A DNA stretch of 64,000 nt from Cymodocea nodosa (taxonomy: Eukaryota > Streptophyta > Magnoliopsida > Alismatales > Cymodoceaceae), in NCBI GenBank assembly GCA_036874045.1, contig CM072335.1, positions 16,264,001-16,328,000 of the forward strand, written 5' to 3'. Made by a program: the position numbers and the translations under genes. Positions within the stretch are counted from its first letter, which is position 1; the number at the start of each line of letters is the position of its first letter. The notes under the pieces were generated by a model. That model was given only the letters and a program-made list of their open reading frames with translations. It ran no database searches and had not been told where the DNA came from. Below, in pieces: positions 35,199 to 48,106 of this stretch.

Positions 35199-37451
35199 AA
35201 GGCTACTGGAAATGGTAATTTTTCTTTATATGAAGGCCAAAATCTTAATCGTCCTCCTTTATTTGATGGAATACATTTTGAATATTAGAAATATAGGATG
35301 ATTGTTTTTCATCAAAGTATAGATCATAAGTTGTGGTTCATGATTTCTAAACCATATACTCTGTTATCTACCCCTTATAATACTTGGATAATTACTGAAA
35401 ATGAAACTCTGAATTCTAAGGGCTTAAATATTTTATTTTGTGCACTGAGTTATGAACAATTCAGTAAAGTGTCGGCATAGAAATTTGCTTATGAGGTATG
35501 ACATGCATTAGAAGTTTCACATGAAGGTACTTCTCAAGTTAAAGAGACTAAAATAAACATGTTGATTCATAAGTATGAACTCTTTAAGATGGATAAAGAC
35601 GAAATTATTTCTGAGATGTTTTCTAGATTTCTTGATATCATAAACTCCTTAAAATGCTTAGGAAAGAATTTTGAACAGAAGGATTTGGTGAGGAAAATTC
35701 TCAGATCTCTAAGTTCTAAATGGTCTCAGAAAGTAACATCAATTGAGGAATCATGAGATTTAAATGTTTATACCATGAATGAACTTATAGGAAACTTAAC
35801 AGCTTATGAAGTTCAATTAAATGAATCACTGAGTCAAAACAAACCAAAAATGAAGAAAGAAATAGCCTTCGAAATTAATTCAGATTCTGATATATCTACT
35901 GATTCTGACGAGGATTTGATTTTGCTGACTAGGAAATTCAAGAAAGCATGGAAAGCTAGGAAACAGCAAAGGAACAGAAATGACAAACCCTCAATGTCAA
36001 AATCACTAAATGACAAGAATTCTTCATCCAGAAAGTATGTATGTTACAACTGTAAGAAACCTGGATATCTTTCTCCAGATTGTCCTATAAGGAAAAATGA
36101 AAAGCAAAGTAGGACAAATCAAAAGAAGACGACTTAGAAAACTCAAAAAAAATTTTAAAAGAAAAAGGCTTTGAAGGTCACTTAGGATGACACATCTGAA
36201 GAGTCTGAATCTGAGGAATCATCATCAAAATCTTCACATTCAGAAGGAGAACAAGAGTTAGAAGACGTTGCTCATGTGTGCTTCATGGCAGATGAGTCTA
36301 AGGTAATATTTGATCCTAAAAGTCATTCAGATTTTAACTTTGATGAATTATTATGTGCTTATCGTGCATTACTACAAAAACTTAAAGTTTGTAAACTAGA
36401 AAATAAGAATATTAGAAACTCTTTATCCATTGTGGAAGAGGAAAATAGTTTCCTGTCTACTACTTTAGAAAAGTTTAAATGTGATAATGAAAATCATGCT
36501 AGAGATTTGCATAAATTTAGATTTAATGAATGTGTCTTGCATGAACAAATATAGAATACAAATGTTGAAAAATTAAAGATAGAATCTGAAAATGAAATGT
36601 TGAGAAACAATATAAATGAACTTGAATTAGAGATAGATAAATTAAAACTAAGAGAGCTAGATTTAAATTATACCATTGAGAAATGGAATTTAAGTCAAAT
36701 TAAGTTAGACAAACTAACTAGTACCCTTACGGTGTCATATAAATTTGACTTAGGATTTGATTATCCTAAATATCCTGAATCTCAAGCCAATAAAGGATTT
36801 ATTAGTTGCAGTTCAAGTAAATCTAAGACTAAAATTTCTTTTATCATGAAACAAGGTAATAAATATGTAGAAGTAGGTACTTCAAGGGATGAATCATGTA
36901 GTAATAATATAAATCAATGTGATTTGTCAAATTGTACTTCTAACATGACTATTAATGTTTCTAAAAATCTTATTTCTTATTCTGAAAATTTAGTTTCTAA
37001 TGTCCCTAAAATTTCAAACAATTATAGTAAACTGAAAATTCAGAATCCCGAGGATGTAATTTAAAATACTGGTGTTAGACCAATTACTCATTCTGCATGT
37101 GATAAATCTGAAAATTCTTATGCACAAAAAGATTTTGTATGTACGAAAAATGTTAATACTAGTACAAAATCTTGGTATGAACTTACTGAAATGTATGAGC
37201 ATGACCAAAATAAATTAACATCTGATAAAAATCGGTTTGGTCTTGGTTATACTACATCTGAAAACAAAAAGAATGATTATAAGAGCAATAATGCTATGAG
37301 TAAGTATGATGTTAAAAATAAGTCTATAGTACTTACAACTAATAAGAATGTAAATGATAATGTTAAACTATTTTTAAACAAAAAGAAGAAATATGCATTT
37401 AATGAACTTGGTCCTGAACAACATTTGGTACCAAGAAAAAGTTTTTCTTAA
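35199..37451 (+). pseudogene. Gag region of SIRE copy B
   Basis: Gag starts with GNFSLYEGQ-type sequence, includes the copia gag core (MLIHKYELFKMDKDE, LDIINSLKCLGKNFEQ), a basic KKAWKARKQQRNR stretch and a zinc knuckle (CYNCKKPGYLSPDC). A long coiled-coil tail follows (CKLENKNIRNSLSIVEEEN and on), typical of SIRE elements, whose Gag is unusually long. Broken, several breaks. Confidence 0.82.
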
Positions 37452-40229
37452 TTTGTTTTATAGGAGGAAACAATATCAAAATGGATCTTGCACAGTGGAG
37501 CGTCAAGTCACATGACTGGACAGAAAAGTCTACTACAAAATTTTACAAATACCATGAAAGGAAGTGTAACATTTGGAAACAAAAGTAAAGATAAAATCAT
37601 AGGTATGGGCAATGTTCAAATAACTTCGTCTTGTGTTATTTCGAATGTACTATATGTAGAAAACCTAGGATTTAATTTGCTTAGTGTTATAAAACTAACT
37701 GAAAATGGATATTATGTAGTGTTTGAAGACAATGTATGCAAAATTATTGATAAAAATATAGATGAAATTAAGTTTTTTGCTAAAAGAAAAGATTCTGTAT
37801 GTATTTTATCTTTACCTTCTGGTGTAGTTGATTTAAATTCATGTTTGCTAGTTGAAACTAGTGATGCATATCTATGGCATAGAAGGATTAGGCATATAAA
37901 TATGAAACTATTATATAAACTATCTAGAAAACATTTAGTGAGAGGTTTACCAATGATTAAATACTCAAAGGACTTTATGTGTGATGCATGTGAGTTAGGT
38001 AAACTTCATAAAAACTCTTTTAAATCCAAAACTGATATTTCAAGCAAGAGAGTCTTAGAACTTATACATATGGATCTATTTGGAGTAACAAGAATCATGA
38101 GTCTTGGTGGTAAATGGTATGTATTTGTTTTAGTAGATGATTTCTCTAGATACACTTCGGTATATTTTCTAGCATCTAAGACAGAAGTTTTTGAAAAGTT
38201 TAAAATGTTTTGCAATCTTGTTCAAAATGAACAAAGTGTCTCTATTCAAAAACTTAGGAGTGATCATGGTACTGAATTTGATAATGATCAAATGGATAAT
38301 TATTGTAATAAGCATGGCATTGATCACAGATTTTCTTTTCCAAGAGCACTGTGTCAAAATGGTGTTATTGAGAGAAAGAATAGATTACTTCAAGAGATGG
38401 CTAGAACTATGTTGAATGAACATAAGTTACCTCAAAATCTTTGGGCTGAAGTAGTGAATACAGCTTGTTATGTTATTAACAGAAGTCATTTAAGACCTCG
38501 TGTTAATAAAACTCCTTTTGAAATTATGTTTAATAGGGTTCCAAAAATTTCCTATATGAAACCATTTGACTGCAAGTGTTTTATTCTTAATACTAAGGAT
38601 AAAAGGGATAAATTTGAAGCCAAAGTGGATGAAGGAATTTTTGTAGGTTACTCTACTTGAAGTAAAGCCTATAAAGTATATAACAAGACTTCTAGAACTA
38701 TTGAAGAAATCCTCCATGTAAGCTTCAATGAATATTCTTTTAGAGAATCTCAATCTAAAGCTGATAATGATGATATGATCAATTTCCCAAAAGAGTTAGA
38801 GATCAATAGAGAGATTGAAGATTTATCTGAGAAAATCAAAAATATGAACAAAGCTAACGAAACTGGTCAAGTTATAAGGAACAAAGCTAGATTAGTTGCA
38901 CAAGGGTATACACAGGAAGAAGGACTAGATTATGATGAAACATTTGCTCCTGTGGCTTGGTTAGAAAGTATTAGAATATTATTGGCCTATGCTTGTTATA
39001 TGGATTTTAAATTATTTCAAATGGATGTAAAGAGTGCATTTCTAAATGGTTTAATTAATGAAGGAGTCTATGTAAAACAACCACCTAGATTTGAAGATAT
39101 TAAAAATCCTGACTTTGTGTATATATTGAAGAAAGCCTTATATGGTTTGAAGCAAGCACCTAGATTATGGTATGAAAGATTATCTACTTTTTTAATAGAA
39201 AAAGGCTATATCATGGGAAAAGTGGATCATACTCTATTTATCAAGAGAGATGGTAAAGATCAGATTGTTGTTCAAATATACGTGGATGATATAATCTTTG
39301 GAGCAACCTTTGATAAGTTGATAAAAATATTCTCTGAAGAGATGACTAATCAGTTTGAAATGAGTATGATAGGAGAACTTTCATATTTTCTAGGACTTCA
39401 AATTAAGCAAATGGATTAAGGTATATTTTTAAATCAGGAAAAATATGTAGATGAAATGCTTAAGAAATTTAATTTTAATGATACAAGGATTCGAGGAACT
39501 CCTATGAGTACTTCATTAAAGTTAGATATTGATGACATAGGAAAATCAATAGATCAAAGAAAATACAGAAGTATGATTGGTTCTTTACTTTATTTGACTA
39601 CTAGTAGACCTGATATTATGTTTGCTGTGTGTGTTTGTGCTAGATTTCAATCTAATCTTAAAGAATCACACTCAATTGCAGTTAAAAGAATATTTAGATA
39701 TATACAAGGAACTAAAAATTTCAGACTGTATTATTCTAAGGATAGTTCAATAGATCTTATAGGATATACTGATGCTGATTATGCAGGATCTAAATCTAAT
39801 AGAAAGAGTACCAGTGGCACACGTCAATTATTGGGAAATAATTTGATGTCAAGGTTTAGTAAAAAGAAAAATTGTGTAGCACTTTCTACTACCGAAGTTG
39901 AATATGTTGCTGCTGCACTATGTTGCACTCAAATTCTATGGATAAGGCAAACCTTAGAAGATTTTGGTTTATCTTATGATACAACTGAGATTTATTGTGA
40001 CAGTAATTCTACAATAAATCTTTCCAAAAATCCTGTATTACATTCTAGAGCAAAGCATATAGAGGATAGACATCATTTTCTAAGAGATAACGTAATTAAA
40101 GGAAAAATTAAATTAGAATTTGTGTCTAGTAAAAATCAATTAGCTGATATATTTACAAAACCTCTAGACGAAAATACATTCTGCAGCATTAGATTAAATT
40201 TGGGTATTTGTAGGCTATGTGATATGTAA
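37452..40229 (+). pseudogene. Pol (protease, integrase, RT, RNase H) of SIRE copy B
   Basis: Copia order. Protease: HSGASSHMTGQK. Gag-pre-integrase: YLWHRRIRHINMKLL with C..C. Integrase: [69 protein letters not shown]. RNase H: YTDADYAGSKSNRKSTSG. It ends at 40229. Close match to copy C. Broken, a few breaks. Confidence 0.9.
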
Positions 40230-41793
40230 AATGCTTAAACTTCACATAAAAAGATAAATAGTATTGATGATGTTGTTCACCTCATAGATATTATATACTT
40301 ATAATAAATATCTAAAGTAATATCTAAACTACTGCTTAAGATACTATGTATTTATTGTAAAATTATAGTAGTATCTTATTGATTTTAAGTAGTTTATCAA
40401 TTTTAATGGTTTTTACGATTTTAAGTGGAAGTGTAAATGAAAAACATTAAATACTTCTAACATTCTGAAATTTTGATTAAGTGTTTTCTTTGAATCAAGG
40501 AAAGTGCATATGATCATGCATAAATTTGACTTAATTAATTAAACTTGTAGAATAAGTTATATGTAACTCATCTTAAATTGTTAATCAAAAGTATAAGTTT
40601 ATTGAAACTGATTCATATTTTCAGTAAAATCATAGAAGTAAAAATTGTATGAGATTTGTGTTTAATTACATCTGTATTAATGGAATAGATATATACTGTG
40701 CTTAAAAATGAAAAGTTCTTACAAAGTAAAATTCTTTGAGAGTTTATTGATCAGTTTGATCACGAGCCTTTTGTACTTGAGTAGATAGGTATGTAAGGAT
40801 TGTTTTCCTGAAAATGGATTCTTCAAATCTGGCAACCTAAGGTCCTGATCAGATCTTGGATTGTTGACTAAAAGCTCATTACACGGGTACATTAGAAAGC
40901 TCTTGTATGATTCAAGCTTTTCAAATTAACTTTTAAAAAAAATTATCAATATTTATTGTTTTGAAAAGAAAAAGGTGTTTCATTAATTATAGATATCTTT
41001 AAATCGAATATGGTTTCTACCAATATGACTACTGATTTATTGAATCAGCATTAGTACTTTTGAAAACTTTTATTTGAGATACAGTCTTTTATTCTCCTTG
41101 AATTAATCATATTGAGTTCAAAGTTTTGTTTTGATTCATATATAGTAGGAATTGATTCTGGAAATCATTTTTGATAAATTCAGAATAACGGAAGTTTCTG
41201 AAAAGAAAATTTAAAAGTATAGTTATACTTAACATCTATTGCTATACAAGTATATTTTGTATGTTATTGAATATATAAGAAGTATATTTGTAGGGGGAGG
41301 ATTAACAATGTCCAAAATAGATTAATATAATTTAGAATACAGAACTTGGTTAATCTGAATTAATGTCCTCTTAAAAGCTTGATGAAATAATTTAAAAAGA
41401 TAAACAAACTATTTTAGATTCAAAGGATAGGAATGTTAGAATAGTTTACAATGTTCTCAAGAAAATGATAAGGTTTAGCTATTGTGATGTGTTCGGAACA
41501 TTTCAGTTGGAAGCATCCGAAAATTGTTTTAAGTGTATTAACTAGACGTTATGTTAGATAAGATAACGTGTAAAACTGCCTCTAGACAGCGTTTTACTCG
41601 TTAGGTTAGTAAACTCAACAAGTTATACTTGAACATTTCGGGTGCATTGATTGAATAAACTTTATTCAATATTCATTTAATATCTAAACCCGACTTCTCT
41701 TCACGTTGAGTTATTCACGTAAAACCCTATTTAAACACTTATTACACGGGCACTTAGATTATTCGTAAACTCTGTCAAGAAAATCTTTCCCAC
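40230..41793 (+). other. Pol-to-env-like spacer of SIRE copy B
   Basis: Same spacer as 3622-5188 and 43464-45002, here on the plus strand. Contains GTAGGGGGAGGATTA near 41289 (polypurine-like) and the module shared with gypsy B. No coding potential. Confidence 0.65.
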
Positions 41794-42248
41794 TTGTTGC
41801 TGTTACAACCTGCGACGATGGTCTCCAAGTTCTACAAAGGTTGTGGCAGAGGAAAAGGCAAAAGCAGAGGAGATGTAAAAGGAAAAGAAATAGAAAATGA
41901 TGAAGTTCCACACACTTGGTTCAAGAAAATATTTCGAGTGGACAAAAGGTTAGCAAAAATTTATAGAGATTACTTCTTTCCTCAAGGTATACTAGATGAA
42001 GTTAGACAAGAGCTTCAAAATACTGATGAAAATATTACATACATTGGTATTCGTAGTACATTTGATAGAGAATACAGAATGAAATGTGTTGAGATTGCAT
42101 TTCTCGAGCAGTATGCAAAATATTTGGAAAAAGGTGTAGGTACTTCAACTAGAATTCCTCAAATACCAATAAATGGTACAAGACTACATGCATTTGAGGA
42201 AGAGCATGAATCAGCTATCCCTACTCCTTTATATTCAAAACAAGTAGA
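41794..42248 (+). pseudogene. Env-like extra ORF of SIRE copy B, N-terminal part
   Basis: Starts MLLLQPATMVSKFYKG, with the basic GRGKGKSRG stretch and WFKKIFRVDKR, matching copy A from 3621. The family sequence stops near 42248 at the tail-to-tail junction; downstream codons in this frame are antisense to copy C. Confidence 0.75.
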
Positions 42249-43463
42249 AACATTGTTAGGAACATTGTCAATATGCTCAACATTCATCTGTTCAGTCTCT
42301 ATAAAATGTTCAAAGTACAATTTTTCTACAAATTCTATAACCGGTGTATCTGTCTGTAATTGTTCATTTTGTTCAACAGATATTTCCATTGATTCATGTT
42401 GTGAATTCTTAGACTCTGCTTCTATAGATTCCATAGAAGGCTGGTTAACTTTTAGCTCTTCTGGAGTCTTAACAATTTCAATATCTGCTACTCTAGACAA
42501 TTCAGTCTTTGAACTAGTTACTGCCTCAACATTGTCAATTATATCTGCAATAACTTGTTCAATGTCAGGTGCCTGATGCTCTGATTTGTCAATTTCTACA
42601 TCATCAGGACTTGTATTAATAGAAAAACTTGAGCTTATATTTGACTTGGATTTCTTCTCAAGCTTTCTAGCAAGGGAAAATAAAGTCTCATTATCTTCAT
42701 CAGTTTCAGTGTGTTCGGAACTGATGAGTTTATCAGATGCACAAAAAGGTACAATATCTAGACATACATTGTCCTTTGAAAACAAATTTTCATTTGATTT
42801 TCCTTTTTCAATAGACTTTGTTTCCTTAGACATAATTTTTTTGACTTTCCTTCTTCTATAACATTTTTGTTTCTCCTTTTCAAGTATTGCTGTTTTCTTT
42901 TCAAATCGCTCCATGAAAGTTTTCTGCTTTAATTCTTCTAAGGCACTTTCTATTGCAACGGTCTTTCGAAGACTATTAACTTTTGTTTTGTCTACAGCAA
43001 TATCTGATTCTACTTGTTTTGAATATAAAGGAGTAGGGATAGCTAATTCATGCTCTTCCTCAAATGCATGTAGTCATGTACTGTTTATAGGAGTTTAAGG
43101 AGTTCTATTTGATGAACCTACACCTTTTTCCAAATATTTTGCATACTGTTCCAAAAATGCAATCTCAGCACATTTCATTCTGTATTCTCTATCAAATTTA
43201 CTACGAATACCCATGTATGTAATATTTGCATCAGTATGTTGAAGTTCTTGTCTAACTTCATCTAATATTCCCTGAGGAAAGAAGTAATCTCTATAAAGTT
43301 CTGCTGACCTTTTGTCCACTCGAAATATTTTCTTGAACCAAGTATGTGGAACTTCATCATTCTCTATTTCTTTTCCTTTTCCATCTCTTCTGCTTTTGCC
43401 TTTTCCTCTGCCACGACCTTTGTAGAACTTGGAGACCATCGTCGCAAGTTGTAACAGCAACAA
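42249..43463 (-). pseudogene. Env-like extra ORF of SIRE copy C
   Basis: Starts MLLLQLATMVSKFYKGRGRG at 43463, then WFKKIFRVDKR and a K/E-rich coiled-coil middle (KKTAILEKEKQKCYRRRKVKK), then an acidic part with IEQVIADIIDNVEAV. The C-terminal FYSNL/NRIQINWF portion seen in copy A is absent because the element ends at the inverted junction. Broken. Confidence 0.7.
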
Positions 43464-45002
43464 GCGGGAAAGATTTTCTTGGCAAAGTTTATAAGTGTTT
43501 AAATAGGGTTTTTAAGCGTATAACTCAACGTGAAGATAAGTCGGGTTTAGAAATAAAATAAATATTGAATAAAGTTTATTCAATCAAGGTACCCGAAATA
43601 TTCAAGTATAACTCGTTGAGTTAACTAACCTAACGAGTAAAACACTATCTAGAGGCAGTTTTACACATTACCTTATCTAACATAACGTCTAGTTAGTACA
43701 CTTAAACAAGTTTTGGATGCTTCCAACTAAAACGTTCCGAAAACAACACACATGCTAAAACTTAACATTATCTTGAGAACATAGTAAACTATTTGAACAT
43801 TTTGTCCTTTGAATCTAAAATAGTTTATTTGTCTTTTTAAATTATTTCATTAAGATTTTAAGAGGACATTAATTCAGATTAACTAAGATTTGTATTTTAA
43901 AATATATTAATCTATTTTTGACATTGTTAATGCTCCCCCTACAAATATACTTCAAATATATTCAATCAAAATACAAAATATACTTATAGTGACAATAGAT
44001 GTTAAGTATAACTATACTTTTACATTTTCTTTTCAAAGACTTCCGTTATCCTGACATCATCAAAAATGATTTCCAGAATCAATTCCTACTGTATATGAAT
44101 CAAAACACAACTTTGAACTCAATTCGATTAATTCAAGGAGAATAAAAGAATGTATCTCAAATAAACGTTTTCAAAAGTACTAATGTTGATTCAATAAATC
44201 AGTAGTCATATTGGTATAAACTATATGCGATTCAAAGATATCTGTAATTAATGAAACAACTTTTTCTTTTCAAAAAGTAAATATTGATAATTTTCTTTAA
44301 AAGTTAGTTTGAAAAGCTTGAATCATACAAGAGCTTTCTAATGTACCCGTGTAATGAGCTTTCAGTCAACAATCCCAGATCTGATCAGGACCTTAGGTTG
44401 CCAGATTTAAAAAATCCTTTTTCAGGACAACAATCCTTACATACCTATCTGCTCAAGTACAAAAGGCTCGTGATCAAACTGATCAATAAACTCTCAAAGA
44501 CTTTCACTTTGTAAGCAATTTTCATTTTAAGCACAATATATATGTATTCCATTAATACAGATGCAATAAAACACAAATCTCATATAATTTTTACTTCTAT
44601 GATTGTATTGAGAATATGAATCAGTTTCAATAAGCTTATACTTTTGATTAACAGTTTAAGATGAGTTACATATAACTTATTCTACAAGTTTAATCAATTA
44701 AATCAAATTTATGCATGATCATATGGATTTTCCTTGATTCAAAGAAAACATTTAATCAAAATTTCAGAATGTCAGAAATATTTAATGTTTTTCATTTACA
44801 CTTCCACTTAAAATCGTAAAAACCATTAAAATTGATAAACTACTTAAAATCAATAAGATACTACTATGATTTTACAATAAATACATAGTATCTTAAGCAG
44901 CAGTTTAGATATTACTTTAGATATTTATAATAAGTATATAATATCTATGAGGTGAACAACATCATCAATAATATTTATCTTTTTATGTGGAGTTTAAGCA
45001 TT
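43464..45002 (-). other. Pol-to-env-like spacer of SIRE copy C
   Basis: Counterpart of 3622-5188, nearly the same sequence. Holds the promoter-like/TA-rich module shared with gypsy B (about 43930-44990) and a GGGGGAGC purine run near 43930. No coding potential. Confidence 0.65.
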
Positions 45003-48000
45003 TTACACATCACATAGCCTACAAATACCTAAATGTAATCTAATGTTGCAGAATGTATTTTCGTTTAGAGGTTTTGTAAATATATCAGCTAATTGATTTT
45101 TACTAGACACAAATTCTAATTTAATTTTTCCTTTAATTACGTTATCTCTTAGAAAATGATGTCTAACCTCTTGAATGTAATACAGGATTTTTGGAAAGAT
45201 TTATTGCAGAACTACTGTCACAATAAATCTTAGTTGTATCATAAGATAATCCAAAATCTTCTACAGTTTGCCTTATCCACAGAATCTGAGTGCAACACAG
45301 TGCAGCAGCAACATATTCAGCTTCTGTAGTAGAAAGTGCTACACAGTTTTGCTTTTTACTAAACCATGACACAAAATTATTTCCCAATAATTGACATGTG
45401 CCACTGGTACTCTTTCTATCAGATTTAGATCCTACATAATCAGCATCAGTATATCTTATAAGATCTATTGAACTATCCTTAGAATAATACAGTCCGAAAT
45501 TTTTAGTTCCTTGTATATATCTAAATATTCTTTTAACTGCTATTAAGTGTGATTCTTTAGGATTAGATTGAAATCTAGCACAAACACACACAGCAAACAT
45601 AATATTAGGTCTACTAGTAGACAAATAAAGTTGAGAACCAATCATACTTCTGTATTTTCTTTGATCTATAGATTTTCCTATGTCATCAATATCTAACTTT
45701 AAAGTAGTGCTCATAGGAGTTCCTCGAATCCTTGTATCATTAAAATTAAATTTCTTAAGCATTTCATCTGAATATTTTTCCTGATTTAAAAATATACCTT
45801 TATCCATTTGCTTAATTTGAAGTCTTAGAAAATATGAAAGTTCTCCTATCATACTCATTTGAAACTGATTAGTCATCTCTTCAGAGAATATTTCTATCAA
45901 CTTATTAGAGGTTGCTCCAAAGATTATATCATCCACGTATATTTGAACAACAATCTGATCTTTACCATCTCTCTTAATAAATAGAGTATGCGCCACTTCT
46001 CCCATGATATAGCCTTTTTCTATTAAAAAAGTAGACAATTTTTCATACCATGATCTAGGTGCTTGCTTCAAACCATATAAGGCTTTCTTCAATTTATACA
46101 CAAAGTCAAGATTTTTAATATCTTCAAATCCAAGTGGTTGTTTTACATAGACTTCTTCATTAATTAAACCATTTAGAAATGCACTCTTTACATCCATTTG
46201 ATATAATTTAAAATCCATATAACAAGCATAGGCCAATAATATTCTAATACTTTCTAACCTAGCCACAGGAGCAAATGTTTCATCATAATCTAATCCTTCT
46301 TCCTGTGTATACCCTTGTGCAACTAATCTAGCTTTATTCCTTATAATTTGACCAGTTTCGTTAGTTTTGTTTCTAAAGATCCACTTTGTACCTATTATGG
46401 ACTGATTTTCTAGTGGAGAGACTAATTCCCATACATCATTTCTGATGAATTGATTTAGTTCTTCTTGCATTGCCACTATCCAATTTTCTTCAGATAATGC
46501 TTCTTGTATATTCCTTGGTTCCACCATAGAAACAAACATACACATACTATTTAAATTTATTGAAGCTCTAGTTTTAACTCCCTCATTAATATTACCAATG
46601 ACTTGAGTAATGGGATGTGATGAAGAATAACACCAATTTCTCTGATTTTCCTCAATATTCTCATCAACATCTGAAAGTCCATCACTTTCATCATTAGTTT
46701 GATCATTCAAGTTCATATTTTTGATTTTCTCAGATAAATCATCAATCTCTATTGATCTCTAACTCATTTGGAAAATTGATCAAGTCATCATTATTAGCTT
46801 TAGATTGAGATTCTCTAAGAGAATTTTCATTGAAGCTTACATGGAGGGTTTCTTCAATAGTCCTAGAAGTCTTGTTGTATACTCTATAGGCTTTACTTCT
46901 AGTAGAGTAACCTACAAAAATTCCTTCATCCGATTTGGCTTGAAATTTATCACTTTTATCCTTAGTATTAAGAATAAAACACTTGCAGCCAAATGGTTTC
47001 ATATAGGAAATTTTTGGAACCCTATTAAACATAATTTCAAAAGGAGTTTTATTAACATGAGGTCTTAAATGACTTCTGTTAATAACATAACAAGCTGTAT
47101 TTACTACTTCAGCCCAAAGATTTTGAGGTAACTTATGTTCATTCAACATAGTTCTAGTCATTTCTTGAAGTGATCTATTCTTTCTCTCAACAACACCATT
47201 TTGACATGGTGCTCTTGGAAAAGAAAATCTGTGATCAATGCCATGCTCATTACAATAGTTATCCATTTGATCATTATCAAATTCAATTCCATGATCACTC
47301 CTAAGTTTTTGAATAGAGACACTTTGCTCATTTTGAACAAAATTGCAAAACATTTTAAATTTTTCAAAAACTTCTGTCTTAGATGCTAGAAAATATACCC
47401 AAGTGTATCTAGAGAAGTCATCTACTAAAACAAATACATACCGTTTACCACCAAGACTCATGATTCTTGTTGGTCCAAATAGATCCATATGTATAAGTTC
47501 TAAGACTCTCTTGCTTGAAATATCAGTTTTGGATTTAAAAGAGTTTTTGTGAAGTTTACCTAACTCACATGCATCACACATAAAGTTCTTTGAGTATTTA
47601 ATCTTTGGTAAACCTCTCACTAAATGTTTTCTAGATAGTTTATGTAACAGTCTCATATTTATATGCCTAATCCTTCTATGCCATAGATATGCATCACTAG
47701 TTTCAACTAGCAAACATGAATTTAAATCAACTGCACCAGAAGGTAAAGATAAAATACATACAGAACCTTTTCTTTTAGCAATAAACTTAATTTCATCTGT
47801 ATTTTTATCAATTATTTTGCATACATTATCTTCAAACACTACATAATATCCATTTTCAGTTAGTTTTATGACACTCAGCAAATTAAATCCTTGGTTTTCT
47901 ACATATAGTACATTCGGAATAACACAAGTAGGAGTTATTTGAACATTGCCCATACCTATGATTTTATCTTTGCTTTTGTTTCCAAATGTTACACTTCCTT

Positions 48001-48103
48001 TCATGGTATTTGTAAAATTTTGTAATAGACTTTTTTGTCCGGTCATGTGACTTGACGCTCCACTATCCAAGATCCATTTTGATGTTGTTTCCTCCTGCAA
48101 CAC
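45003..48103 (-). pseudogene. Pol of SIRE copy C
   Basis: Two long open blocks. The first has the protease (WILDSGASSHMTGQK), gag-pre-integrase (HRRIRHINMRLLHKL), integrase (LIHMDLFGPTR, LRSDHG, NGVVERKNRSLQEM) and its C-terminal GYSTRSKAYRVYN part. The second carries the whole RT ([30 protein letters not shown]) and RNase H ([13 protein letters not shown]). Well preserved compared with copies A and B. A few breaks. Confidence 0.92.
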
Positions 48104-48106
48104 AAT

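Larger units (their letters stand above)
34459..42248 (+). mobile_element. SIRE-type Ty1/copia element, copy B
   Basis: Plus-strand copy with a truncated 5' LTR, initiator-Met primer site, gag, protease, integrase, RT, RNase H, spacer and the first part of the extra ORF. It ends abruptly at about 42248, where copy C begins in the opposite orientation; no 3' LTR. Nearly the same sequence as copy C, so both are fairly young. Broken, several breaks. Confidence 0.88.

Noticed and set aside
42249-42576. Continuation of the copy B extra ORF past the junction
   Set aside because: After about 42248 the frame reads the antisense of copy C, so it is a chimeric accident, not a protein.
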